From: Aeromonas dhakensis
Lineage (GTDB): Bacteria; Pseudomonadota; Gammaproteobacteria; Enterobacterales; Aeromonadaceae
Assembly: GCF_000820305.1 (NCBI RefSeq)
Contig: NZ_CDBH01000032.1
Location: 43,200-107,199 of the forward strand
Direction of reading: 5' to 3'
DNA: 64,000 nt
Position numbers and translations under genes: made by a program. Each line of letters opens with the position of its first letter. Positions within the stretch are counted from its first letter, which is position 1. This document shows positions 34,856 through 46,875 of the stretch, one piece after another. The notes below the pieces were generated by a model that was not told the DNA's origin, made no database searches, and saw only the letters and a list, made by a program, of their open reading frames with translations.

Positions 34856-36147
34856 CATGCCTCCTTGCCGGCGTAGCCATCGATGCCCCAGTTGCGCAGG
34901 GTGTCGATATCCTGAATGTCGCCGGCCTCCGCCAGCAGGGTGTAGCCCGCACTGTGCAGGCACTGGGCCACCAGGTTCCAATAGAGCGGAGCCTGGGTCG
35001 GCTGGCAGCTGATGAAAACGGGATTGATGGGGTCGAGCTGATTGAAGGTCTCGTTGGTCATCGGGATGGCGCTGAAGGCCATCTCCACCCCTTGTTCCTG
35101 CAAGGCGGCCAGCCGCTCCTGGGCAAGGGGTGGCACATGTTCCTGATCCCAGCGCCAATCGAGGGTCTTGCCTCTGCCCTTGGCCAGCAGAGGTGCGAAT
35201 TGAGCCCAGTCGGGGTGGCCGAGCAGGCTGAGCGGCAGCTGCAATCCCTCGACTGCATGGTGCAGCCAGAGATCGAGCAGGTGCCGGATCTCGTCCGGTG
35301 AACTGTTCAGTGACGGGATGACTTCCGGAATGAGGCGGCTGTAAAGACGAATGCTGCCCTGGGTCGAGAAGAAGTGTTGTTGCAACAGCCCCTCTCCTGC
35401 GCAGGTCAGGGTCTGCAGCGGCTCATTGACCATGGGGATCTGTTTGCCGAGCTGGCTTATCTTGAGCCGCTGCTGCAGCAGATCCCGCTTGCGTTCGGAC
35501 ACCAGCTGGTTGACCGAGCCGGCCAGCTCTTTGAGATCCTGCAGCCAGGGAGCGTCCAGGGTGCCACTGAACTGGCGCTTGCGGATCTTCACCAATTGCA
35601 GATTGATCTGCTCGAGCGGGCGCAGCAGCCGTTTGCAGACCCAGGAGATCACCAGGGTGAACACCAGCAGACCTGCCAGCAGGGCCGTGCCGGTACGGCT
35701 GATCGCATTCCACAGATGCTGGTAGGCATAGCCCGTGTGCCCTTCCAGGGTGAGGGTGCCCAGCATGCGCCAGCCATCGGTCAGCTCCTGCTCAATTTTT
35801 ACTGGCGGCATGTCGATAACAGAGGGGAGCCAGGTCGGCACGTTCTGTTGCTCGGTGTGGAAGACCTTCTGAAACAGCACCTGACCATCCGGATCCAGCA
35901 GGGTGACCGCGCTGACGAAGCCGCCATCGAACATGGCGTTGACTATGGTCTCGGCCAGTACCTTGTCATCGTTGAGAAGGGTGCCTTGCAGCACCAGCCC
36001 GAGGGCGGTGATGGCGGTTTCCAGATTGGCAGACATCTGATCGAGGATGGATTGCCGTACCGTGGTGACTTCCAGCATGAACAGCAGGACGGCGCCAATC
36101 AGGAACAAAATCAGGATGATTCGATTTAACAGTTTCGCTAACGACAT
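34855..36147 (-). CDS. LapD-like inner-membrane receptor lacking a GGDEF domain
   Basis: 430 residues from the ATG at 36147 (GGAG five bases upstream; the GTG at 36153 lacks spacing). Order: TM1 (about 8-28), LapD_MoxY_N-type periplasmic region with DGGFVSAVTLLDPDGQVLF and DGWRMLGTLTLEGHTGYAYQ, TM2 (about 158-178), HAMP (RLLRPLEQINLQLVKIRKRQ), then directly a degenerate EAL-like domain. The EAL part keeps the general ending (GYTLLAEAGDIQDIDTLRNW, GIDGY) but has no EAL signature or metal ligands. Canonical LapD has GGDEF between HAMP and EAL; here it is missing. It may still bind c-di-GMP and hold LapG. Confidence 0.8.
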   Translation of the reverse strand: MSLAKLLNRIILILFLIGAVLLFMLEVTTVRQSILDQMSANLETAITALGLVLQGTLLNDDKVLAETIVNAMFDGGFVSAVTLLDPDGQVLFQKVFHTEQQNVPTWLPSVIDMPPVKIEQELTDGWRMLGTLTLEGHTGYAYQHLWNAISRTGTALLAGLLVFTLVISWVCKRLLRPLEQINLQLVKIRKRQFSGTLDAPWLQDLKELAGSVNQLVSERKRDLLQQRLKISQLGKQIPMVNEPLQTLTCAGEGLLQQHFFSTQGSIRLYSRLIPEVIPSLNSSPDEIRHLLDLWLHHAVEGLQLPLSLLGHPDWAQFAPLLAKGRGKTLDWRWDQEHVPPLAQERLAALQEQGVEMAFSAIPMTNETFNQLDPINPVFISCQPTQAPLYWNLVAQCLHSAGYTLLAEAGDIQDIDTLRNWGIDGYAGKEA

Positions 36148-36406
36148 ATCCACTCCATGGAAAAGTTATCGCAACATGTTGAAACCTGGGGTCGGAGGTG
36201 AGCTGACCCGGCTCTTAAAAATAGGAAAAAATGGTTAAAAAAGACGATCATTTCTGCCCATGAAGGAATGTTATGCATAAAATGTGAGGTTCATGCAGAT
36301 TGCTATGAACTAATTGTGAGTATTTAGGTCAAACAATCAGTTTTATACGGTTTCATAACAAATAGACTGACCACTAACACCCTTGGATCTAATGACAGGA
36401 TAGCGG
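36148..36406. promoter_or_regulatory. AT-rich divergent intergenic region (LapD-like / mepM)
   Basis: About 260 bp without a gene between divergent start codons. It is visibly AT-rich and contains GGAATGTTATGCATAAAATG (36264-36283), which has a weak resemblance to a Zur box, but not enough to call. Both promoters must lie here. Confidence 0.4.
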
Positions 36407-37744
36407 ATGAAACGTCTCCGTCCCTTGGTAGCGCAGGCCGCCAATTGGGAACCCCCGGTTCCCCGCAAACACTTTTACGCCATGCTACTGCTGACGGCCA
36501 TGACGCTGTCGGCGGTAGCCATATTGCCAGCCCCGGGTGACATCCTGGAGCGGCCGCTGCGACTGGAGTTGCCGATCGCCACCAATGGCACCGCAACCAA
36601 CGAAGACAATACGGACTTCAACGACATCCCGGATCACGAGCTGGTAGAAGCCGCGACGCCGGAAGACGACATCCCGGCCGACGCCACCCCCCAGTGGCAG
36701 GATTACCGGGTTCGCAATGGCGAGAATCTGACCACCATCTTCAACAACCTGGGTCTTTCCACCACCACCCTCTACAAGGTGCTGGATGCCGACACCAAGA
36801 ACAATCTGGCACGGCTCAAGCCGGGCCAGACCATCGAGCTGCTGATCGATCAGGACAACATACTGCAGCAGATGAAGATCCGCCTGAACATCAAGCAGAC
36901 CCTGGTGCTGGAGCGTACCGACGACACTTACAGCGCCAACATGCTCAATGAAGAGGTGGAGTGGCAGAAGAAGAGCTATGACGGCGTCATTAATGGCAGC
37001 TTCTACGTGAGTGCCCGCAATGCGGGGATCCCGGCCAACCATATCCAGAAGATTGCCAACCTGTTCCAGTGGCGGCTCAACTTCGCCAAGGATCTGAAAA
37101 AGGGTGACAAGTTCAAGGTGCTGGTGCGCCAGGAGACGGTCGAAGGCAAGAGCACAGGCAACACCCAGCTGCTCGGGGTGGAAGTGTTCAGTCAGGGTCA
37201 GAACGTCTCCGCCTGGTTGTCCGAAGATGGCAACTACTACGATGGGCAGGGCAACAGCCTGGAGCGCGGTTTCCGCCGTTACCCGACCCACAGCCGCTAC
37301 CGGGTCAGCTCCAGCTTCAACCCGAATCGCCGTCACCCGATCACCGGCCAGGTGCGGCCTCACGAGGGCACCGACTTTGCCCTGCCGGTCGGCACCCCCG
37401 TGATGGCGACCGGTGACGGTGTCGTGCTAAAGGCGACCAGCCACCCGCTGGCCGGCACCTATGTGGTGATCAAGCACGGTCGTACCCTGATGACCCGTTA
37501 CCTGCACCTGAGCAAGTTGCTGGTCAAGCCGGGCCAGAAGGTGAAGATGGGCGACAAGATTGCCCTCTCCGGCAACACGGGTCGTTCCACCGGTGCTCAC
37601 CTGCACTACGAGGTGCGGATCAACAATCGTCCGGTGGATGCCATGAAGGTCAAGCTGCCGATGGCGGAACCGCTCTCCGGCAAGGAGAAGCGCCAGTTCC
37701 TCGCCAAGGTGAAGAGCTATCGCAAGGAGATGGAGGCCGGTTGA
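36407..37744 (+). CDS. mepM: MepM-like murein DD-endopeptidase (M23)
   Basis: 445 residues: one N-terminal membrane anchor (about 25-43), an OapA/LysM-like region (YRVRNGENLTTIFNNLGLS, LKPGQTIELLID), a Csd3-type second domain and the C-terminal M23 lysostaphin-fold domain with zinc ligands in HEGTDFALPVG and HLHYEV. It cuts peptide cross-links to let new glycan strands insert. In E. coli the gene is next to znuA; here the LapG/TAXI/LapD-like genes lie between. A strong terminator follows. Confidence 0.93.
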   Translation: MKRLRPLVAQAANWEPPVPRKHFYAMLLLTAMTLSAVAILPAPGDILERPLRLELPIATNGTATNEDNTDFNDIPDHELVEAATPEDDIPADATPQWQDYRVRNGENLTTIFNNLGLSTTTLYKVLDADTKNNLARLKPGQTIELLIDQDNILQQMKIRLNIKQTLVLERTDDTYSANMLNEEVEWQKKSYDGVINGSFYVSARNAGIPANHIQKIANLFQWRLNFAKDLKKGDKFKVLVRQETVEGKSTGNTQLLGVEVFSQGQNVSAWLSEDGNYYDGQGNSLERGFRRYPTHSRYRVSSSFNPNRRHPITGQVRPHEGTDFALPVGTPVMATGDGVVLKATSHPLAGTYVVIKHGRTLMTRYLHLSKLLVKPGQKVKMGDKIALSGNTGRSTGAHLHYEVRINNRPVDAMKVKLPMAEPLSGKEKRQFLAKVKSYRKEMEAG

Positions 37745-37762
37745 TGCCTCTCTCGCCGAAAC

Positions 37763-37795
37763 AAAAAGGCCCCGCCACTCTGGCGGGGCCTTTTT
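37763..37795. terminator. Bidirectional intrinsic terminator
   Basis: The perfect 15-bp stem AAAAAGGCCCCGCCA (37763-37777) with loop CTC serves convergent mepM and the dehydrogenase gene. Confidence 0.95.
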
Positions 37796-37810
37796 ATTGG
37801 CTGACGGCCA

Positions 37811-38755
37811 TCAATAGCCCTTGTCGAAGTCGATCTTGCCGTCCAGCGGCTGGCCGTCGATGAAGCGGATGTAGTTGCGCACGAAGATCTGGGCCACGTC
37901 TTCGGGGAAGCTGTAGGCACTGTTGTGCGGCGTGACGATGAGGTTGGGCTGGCCCCAGAGCGGGCTGTCGGCGGGCAGCGGCTCCTGCGCGAACACGTCC
38001 AGCACCGCCATCCCCAGCTTGCCGGTGCGCAGTGCCGTGAGCAGGTCCCCCTCGTGGATGGCGTTGCCGCGTCCCACGTTGAACAGGATGGCGCCCGGCT
38101 TGCAGTGCTCGAAACGGGTGGCAGTGAAGAGGTGATGGGTCTCGCGGGTGGCGGGCAGCACGCTGACGATGGCGTCGGCCTGCGCCAGCATCTTGTTGAG
38201 GGCGGGCAGCTGATATACCTGGTCGAAACCGGCCCGTTCGCGGCCACTGCGGCTGACGCCGAGCACCTTCATGCCGAAGTGCTTGCCGGTGTGGGCGATG
38301 TGCTGGCCTATGCTGCCGGTGCCCAGGATCAGCAGGGTGCGTCCCTTGAGACCGTGATAGGGGTGGCTCTGCCACAGCCGCTGCTTCTGCTGTTCCCGGT
38401 AGAGGGGGATCTGGCGCATCAGGCTGAGCAGATGACCGAACACGTACTCGCTCATCAGCGGGCCGAAGATGCCGCGCACATTGGTGAGCTGGTAGTCACG
38501 GCGACAGCAGGCATCCAGCAGCACGTCGACCCCGGCGTAGGTGGATTGCAGCCAGCTGAGTTTGCCGGCCTTGGCCAGCAGCGGCTTGGCGCGCGCCGGT
38601 TCGGCCATCAGGATGTGGGCCTCACCGATCACTTTCTCGGCATCGCTCTGGTTGTCGGCTCTCAGAATGCGCAGATGAGGGAGGTGGGCCGCCTTGAGCA
38701 GGCGCTCGTAGTGAGCATTGTCCTGGCTGAGCAAAAGAAGGGTACGTTGACTCAT
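37811..38755 (-). CDS. D-2-hydroxyacid dehydrogenase family protein
   Basis: 314 residues from MSQRTLLLLSQDN; an in-frame start at 38809 would add 18 residues not typical of the family. The NAD-binding motif GTGSIG, the catalytic Arg in NVGRGNAIH and the C-terminal TPHNSAYSFP (His of the catalytic pair) are present, with Glu in AQEPLP. This is a ghrA/YcdW-like or general D-isomer-specific reductase of 2-ketoacids; substrate not assigned. It is divergent from yjaG. Confidence 0.87.
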   Translation of the reverse strand: MSQRTLLLLSQDNAHYERLLKAAHLPHLRILRADNQSDAEKVIGEAHILMAEPARAKPLLAKAGKLSWLQSTYAGVDVLLDACCRRDYQLTNVRGIFGPLMSEYVFGHLLSLMRQIPLYREQQKQRLWQSHPYHGLKGRTLLILGTGSIGQHIAHTGKHFGMKVLGVSRSGRERAGFDQVYQLPALNKMLAQADAIVSVLPATRETHHLFTATRFEHCKPGAILFNVGRGNAIHEGDLLTALRTGKLGMAVLDVFAQEPLPADSPLWGQPNLIVTPHNSAYSFPEDVAQIFVRNYIRFIDGQPLDGKIDFDKGY

Positions 38756-38917
38756 ACTCTTGTTCCTTATCAGATTTGCGGCGCGGGAGAGAGGCCGCTC
38801 TGCCTTCATCTTACCCGAGTTGACCGGCCAACATAGCCGACCAGGCCGCTTTTTCGTTTTCGCGCGGCCCCTCGTGGGCTACAATCTGCCCCACATTTTG
38901 CAAAGGATCCGACTCCA

Positions 38918-39499
38918 GTGTTTGGTGACAAGTTTTATAAGCGACTGGCCGAGCTACAGCCTTGGCAACAGACGGTCTACACCCTGGCGCTGGCAGAGCG
39001 CATGTACCCCAACTATGCGCTGTTTTCCCAGGCCTCCGGTTTCGGGGATGCGAAGGCATTTCGTCACGCCCTGGATCAGATGTGGAACTACCTGACGGTG
39101 AAAGGATCCCGGGTCAATCTGGGGGCAATTTTGGAAGCGTTCGAAGTCTACATTCCGGAACCCAGCAAGTTCGAATCCTACGGTGCCTATCCGGCGCTGG
39201 ATGCCTGTGTCGCCTTGGGCTGCGCCTACAACTCGGTGATCTGCCGGGTGGGGGAAGAGGCCAACGACGCCAGCCATGCCTCGGTCGGTACGGTCGCCGG
39301 TTTCATCGAGATGCTGGAAGAGCGCGACCTCACCGACGAGGAGCTCTACGAGCACGAATACATGGAGGCCGAGCTGGAGTTCCAGGTCGAGCTGCTCAAG
39401 CGGGTGGCCCACGAGCGTGACAGCGACCGCATCCTGGCCGTGCGTGCCTTCGCCGCCCAGGACGGTGTCTCCAATATCGGCATCAGCCTGGAAGAGTGA
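38918..39499 (+). CDS. yjaG: YjaG family protein (DUF416)
   Basis: 193 residues with a GTG start. The entire sequence matches the DUF416 layout (LAELQPWQQTVYTLALAERM, YGAYPALDACVALGCAYN, then EYMEAELEFQVELL). It is a soluble cytoplasmic helical protein of unknown biochemical function, widely conserved in gammaproteobacteria. It ends at a strong terminator shared with the convergent marR-type gene. Confidence 0.88.
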   Translation: MFGDKFYKRLAELQPWQQTVYTLALAERMYPNYALFSQASGFGDAKAFRHALDQMWNYLTVKGSRVNLGAILEAFEVYIPEPSKFESYGAYPALDACVALGCAYNSVICRVGEEANDASHASVGTVAGFIEMLEERDLTDEELYEHEYMEAELEFQVELLKRVAHERDSDRILAVRAFAAQDGVSNIGISLEE

Positions 39500-39519
39500 T
39501 CCCGCTCGCCTCGGCCCAT

Positions 39520-39549
39520 AAAAAAAGCTCCCGTTCGGGAGCTTTTTTT
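39520..39549. terminator. Bidirectional intrinsic terminator
   Basis: The perfect 14-bp stem AAAAAAAGCTCCCG (39520-39533) pairs with CGGGAGCTTTTTTT (39536-39549). Its right end touches the stop of the MarR-family gene. Confidence 0.95.
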
Positions 39550-40027
39550 ATGCCCGCTCTTCGGTGAGGGGCCGGACGCTCAGCACCGGGGCCGCGTCTA
39601 TCTCGTCGGCATTCATCATGGTGGAGATACGCTGCAAAGAGGAGAGCAGCAGGGTCTGCTCCCAGGTCTCAAGTGCTTGAAAACGCTGAATGAAGCGCTC
39701 CTGCAGCGGGGTCGGCGCCTGGGCCAGCAGGGCACGTCCTGCGTCAGTCAGTGTCGCATGCACCTTGCGCTTGTCGGTTTCGCTGCGGATGCGTTGCACC
39801 AGCTGGCGGCTCTCGAGGCGGTCCATGATGGTAGTGGCGGTGGCCTGGCTCATGTTGGTGTGGTCCGCCAGCTGACGCATGGAGATCTGGCCCAGCTCGT
39901 CGATCCCCTTGAGCAGCAAGAGCTGGGGCGAGGTCAGGCCTGCCTCCTTGATCAAGCGCTTGGAGTGCATGTCGATGGCACGAATGATCTGGCGCAGGGC
40001 GACCAGCACTTCATCATGTTTTTCCAT
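39548..40027 (-). CDS. MarR-family transcriptional regulator
   Basis: 159 residues. The winged helix-turn-helix reads LTSPQLLLLKGIDELGQISM, RQLADHTNMSQATATTIMDR and the wing RIRSETDKRKVHATLTDAG. It is divergent from the unknown protein plus BCCT transporter pair; the 164-bp AT-rich intergenic region probably contains its operator. It could therefore control compatible-solute uptake, but the ligand is unknown. Confidence 0.9.
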   Translation of the reverse strand: MEKHDEVLVALRQIIRAIDMHSKRLIKEAGLTSPQLLLLKGIDELGQISMRQLADHTNMSQATATTIMDRLESRQLVQRIRSETDKRKVHATLTDAGRALLAQAPTPLQERFIQRFQALETWEQTLLLSSLQRISTMMNADEIDAAPVLSVRPLTEERA

Positions 40028-40191
40028 GGGGTATGAAATCGTCGAGGGGTGATTGGGAGGCGCAAAATTCTCCGCCTAATTCGTCACAAGGTCAATATGG
40101 TTTTTACTGTAATCTTTTCTGCTCTAATTATTTTGTGTTAGGGTAACGAGCTTTCCCCCTATTTTTCCCTGCTGTTTTGAGGAGCAAGATG

Positions 40192-40719
40192 ATGAGTGAC
40201 GAACTGGACATCAAAGCGCTGGTGGCCGACCTTCGAGTGGTCAGAGTCCGCTATGAACTGCCTGATACCTCGGCTTTCGTGCGTTACCAGCCCGCCTATG
40301 ACGAAGATCCCAACAACCTCAAGGTCCATCACTACGACGGTGAGTTGCCGCTCTCCTGCAGTGAGACTGGTTCTTTCAACCTAAAGGAGTTGGTGAACGA
40401 ATTGCGCTATGCCTATGTGCTGGTGCACCTCTTCCCGGACGAGAGCGCAATGAACTTCTACCTGACCGGCCTCGATACCGGGCTGGCCCAGCTGGAGTTC
40501 ATCGGCGGCTCCTACGACTTCAACCGGCTCTGGATCACCAGCGGCATCTCCAACCTGGGCGTGCCCATGGCCATCTTCCTCGGCAAGCGCCACGCGGTGA
40601 ACGGTCAGCCGTCCGTCAGCCTGGTGGACCACAGAGCGCAGACGGCCGGCAAGCTGGTCTACCGAGCCATCGGCGGCGCCGGCGATCACGTGGGTGAAGA
40701 CTTTTTCAACAACGACTAA
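40192..40719 (+). CDS. Unknown protein coupled to a BCCT transporter (175 aa)
   Basis: 175 residues starting MSDELDIKALVADLRVVRV; GAGGAG is well placed for the ATG at 40192 (another ATG is one codon earlier). Soluble, mixed alpha/beta, without signal peptide, cysteine clusters or membrane segments. I do not recognise the family. It stops nine bases before the BCCT gene and should be made from the same transcript, so a regulatory or accessory role for the transporter is possible; this is context only. Confidence 0.65.
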   Translation: MSDELDIKALVADLRVVRVRYELPDTSAFVRYQPAYDEDPNNLKVHHYDGELPLSCSETGSFNLKELVNELRYAYVLVHLFPDESAMNFYLTGLDTGLAQLEFIGGSYDFNRLWITSGISNLGVPMAIFLGKRHAVNGQPSVSLVDHRAQTAGKLVYRAIGGAGDHVGEDFFNND

Positions 40720-40728
40720 GGAGGCCAG

Positions 40729-42327
40729 ATGAGAGCAAACAAAGGGCTGTTCAAAGGCCTCAACCCGACCATGGCCATGACGGCGCTCACCGTCATCACC
40801 CTGTTCCTGTTGTTCGGGATGTTCGTCCCCGAGACCGCCGCCACCTGGTTCGTGGGGGCCAAGGACAAGATCATTGCCGGGTTCAAGTGGTACTACATCC
40901 TGGTGGTCGCCCTGTTCCTGTTCTTCGCCATCTATCTGATGTTCAGCCGCTTCGGCAGCATCCGGCTGGGTGACGACGACCAGGTACCGGAATTCGGCTA
41001 CTTCGCCTGGTTCGCCATGTTGTTCAGCGCCGGCATGGGGATAGGGCTGGTGTTCTGGAGCATCGCCGAGCCCATGTACCACCTGCAGGGCAACCCCTTC
41101 GTCACCGAAGGGATGACCCCGGAAGCGGCCCAGATCGCCATGCGTCTCACCTTCTTCCACTGGGGCCTGCACCCCTGGGCCATCTACGTGATCGTCGGCC
41201 TGTCGCTCGCCTTCTTCAGCTACCGGCGCAAGCTGCCGCTGGCCATCCGCTCCGTGCTCTATCCGCTGCTCGGCGATCGCATCTACGGCTTCTGGGGTCA
41301 CGCCGCCGACGTGCTGGCGGTGTTTGGTACCGTGTTCGGGGTGGCGACCTCCCTTGGCCTGGGGGTCTCCCAGATGAATACCGGCCTCAACCAGATGTTC
41401 GGCATGGAAGTATCGCAGGCGAACCAGCTCTGGCTCATCGGCGGTATCAGCCTGATCGCCACCCTGTCGGCGGTCTCCGGCGTCGGACGCGGGGTGAAGA
41501 TCCTCTCCGAGCTCAATATCTGGCTGAGCGTGTTCGTGCTGGGCCTCTTCCTGGTGCTGGGGCCGACCACCTACATCCTCAACGCCTATGTGCAGAACAT
41601 AGGTGACTACCTGCAGAACATCGTCAAGCTGAGCTTCTGGACCAATACCGAAGCCAACGGCACCTCGGCCTGGCAGTCGAGCTGGACCGCGTTTTACTGG
41701 GGCTGGTGGATTGCGTGGGCGCCCTTTGTCGGCATGTTCATCGCCCGCATATCCAAGGGGCGTACCATCCGCGAGTTCGTGCTCGGTGTCTTGCTGGTGC
41801 CCTCCCTGCTCGGCATGTTCTGGCTCACCGTGTTCGGCGGCACCGCCATGAATCTGGAGCTGTTCGGCAGTGGTGGCGTGGTGGCCGCGGTCAATCAGGA
41901 TGTCACCCTGGCGCTCTACAAGACGGTGGAGCTGCTGCACTGGGAGACCTTCGGCTGGATCGCCAAGGGGGTGCTGACCCTGCTCATCTGTACCTACTTC
42001 ATCACCTCCAGCGACTCGGGCACCCTGGTCATTACGACTCTGCTCTCCATCGGGGATCAGGATCCCCCCGTGCTGCACCGTGCCGTCTGGGGGCTGGGTC
42101 AGGGGCTGGTGGCCGCCATTCTGCTGGTATCCGGCGGACTGGCCGCCCTGCAGGCCGCCAGCATCATAGCCGCGCTGCCCTTCTCGGTGATCATGCTGGC
42201 CATGTGCTACTCCCTGATGCTGGGCCTCAAGCAGGAGAGTCAGCACCAGTTCGAGTATCGCCAGAAGCTCAAGCGCCACGAGGGCTCCAGCCACATGAGC
42301 CTGATGGACAGGATAGGGCCGGCCTGA
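40729..42327 (+). CDS. BCCT-family betaine/choline/carnitine transporter
   Basis: 532 residues with twelve hydrophobic segments. Family landmarks are FSAGMGIGLVFWSIAEPMYH, FFHWGLHPWAIY and the tryptophan box WWIAWAPFVGMFIARISKG, followed by ITSSDSG. AGGAGG precedes the ATG. These sodium- or proton-coupled carriers import quaternary amines for osmoprotection or catabolism. The C-terminal cytoplasmic tail is about 35 residues and short, as in BetP relatives without the long osmosensing tail. Confidence 0.93.
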   Translation: MRANKGLFKGLNPTMAMTALTVITLFLLFGMFVPETAATWFVGAKDKIIAGFKWYYILVVALFLFFAIYLMFSRFGSIRLGDDDQVPEFGYFAWFAMLFSAGMGIGLVFWSIAEPMYHLQGNPFVTEGMTPEAAQIAMRLTFFHWGLHPWAIYVIVGLSLAFFSYRRKLPLAIRSVLYPLLGDRIYGFWGHAADVLAVFGTVFGVATSLGLGVSQMNTGLNQMFGMEVSQANQLWLIGGISLIATLSAVSGVGRGVKILSELNIWLSVFVLGLFLVLGPTTYILNAYVQNIGDYLQNIVKLSFWTNTEANGTSAWQSSWTAFYWGWWIAWAPFVGMFIARISKGRTIREFVLGVLLVPSLLGMFWLTVFGGTAMNLELFGSGGVVAAVNQDVTLALYKTVELLHWETFGWIAKGVLTLLICTYFITSSDSGTLVITTLLSIGDQDPPVLHRAVWGLGQGLVAAILLVSGGLAALQAASIIAALPFSVIMLAMCYSLMLGLKQESQHQFEYRQKLKRHEGSSHMSLMDRIGPA

Positions 42328-42350
42328 CGGCAGGCCGAATCATGAAAACG

Positions 42351-42379
42351 AAAAGGGGAACCTCACGGTTCCCCTTTTT
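42351..42379. terminator. Bidirectional intrinsic terminator
   Basis: The perfect 12-bp stem AAAAGGGGAACC (42351-42362) with loop TCAC pairs with GGTTCCCCTTTT and is followed by one more T. It serves convergent BCCT and mutS. Confidence 0.93.
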
Positions 42380-42399
42380 ATTGCTGTGTTGGTGACGGG

Positions 42400-44982
<2,583 letters not shown>

Positions 44983-45198
44983 GTGCTATTCCAGAAGGGG
45001 CCTCTGCGGGCCTGTGTCTGCGGTGATGAGCCTTGAGCTTGATGGCGCCATTCTACACATAAGCGGCGTGGCGGGGGAGGTCGGGGATCACGACCCTCCG
45101 TGTAGGCAGAGGCATCAGCCTGGTGAGCGGCGTTCAGTTGCGGCAGGCGGCGGCGGGATCGCATAATGTGCCTCTTGCACGCATCAGAGGGAGTCGCG

Positions 45199-45690
45199 AT
45201 GAAACTGGACGCAGAGATAGAGCACCTCGCCATCGAGCTGGGGCGGGCCCTTGGCCAGCGAGGCTGGCTGGCGGCCACCGCCGAATCCTGTACCGGCGGC
45301 GGAGTGGCCACGGCCATCACCGACATCGCGGGCAGCTCAGGCTGGTTCGATCGTGGCTTTGTCACCTACACCAACGAGGCCAAGCAGCAGATGCTGGGGG
45401 TGAGCGACGAAAGCCTGGAGCAGCACGGCGCGGTGAGCGAGGCGGTGGTGCTGGAGATGGCCCGCGGCGCGCTGGCTCACTCGTCGGCTTCCATCAGTGT
45501 CGCCATCAGCGGCATCGCCGGCCCCGGCGGCGCCACCGAGGGCAAACCTGTCGGCACCGTCTGGTTTGCCTGGGCCGACTGCAACGGCCGCCACCACTCC
45601 CTGCTGGCCCGTTTCGACGGGGATCGCCGGCAGGTGCGTCAGCAGGCGGTGAGACAGGCCTTGTCGGGTCTGTTGGCCCTGCTCAAATAA
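45199..45690 (+). CDS. pncC: Nicotinamide-nucleotide amidohydrolase (CinA C-terminal type)
   Basis: 163 residues from MKLDAEIEHLAIELG; GAGGGAG lies upstream. Motifs TAESCTGGGVATAIT, the NEAKQQMLGV block and SGIAGPGGATEGKPVGTVW are those of stand-alone CinA-C/PncC enzymes that convert NMN to nicotinate mononucleotide in the pyridine-nucleotide cycle. It is directly upstream of recA, the same neighbour as in E. coli. Confidence 0.94.
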   Translation: MKLDAEIEHLAIELGRALGQRGWLAATAESCTGGGVATAITDIAGSSGWFDRGFVTYTNEAKQQMLGVSDESLEQHGAVSEAVVLEMARGALAHSSASISVAISGIAGPGGATEGKPVGTVWFAWADCNGRHHSLLARFDGDRRQVRQQAVRQALSGLLALLK

Positions 45691-45701
45691 ATTGGGCTTG
45701 A

Positions 45702-45721
45702 TACTGTATGAATAGACAGTA
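45702..45721 (+). promoter_or_regulatory. LexA (SOS) box of recA
   Basis: TACTGTATGAATAGACAGTA matches the LexA consensus CTGT-N8-ACAG with flanking TA pairs; it lies 48 bp before the recA start codon. Induction of recA by DNA damage is expected. Confidence 0.93.
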
Positions 45722-45769
45722 TACTTAGCCCAACTTCATTTTTACTCACGATTTCCAGCGGAGATTGGC

Positions 45770-46834
<1,065 letters not shown>

Positions 46835-46844
46835 GAGCAAAAGG

Positions 46845-46868
46845 AAGGCCGGGTTGATACCCGGCCTT
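46845..46868 (+). terminator. Hairpin between recA and recX
   Basis: The perfect 10-bp stem AAGGCCGGGT (46845-46854), loop TGAT, pairs with ACCCGGCCTT (46859-46868). The T-run is only GTCATTT, so read-through into recX is likely. Confidence 0.8.
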
Positions 46869-46875
46869 GTCATTT

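Noticed and set aside
36264..36283. Possible Zur box in front of mepM
   Set aside because: Only part of the consensus is matched and there is no symmetric half; not strong enough to call.
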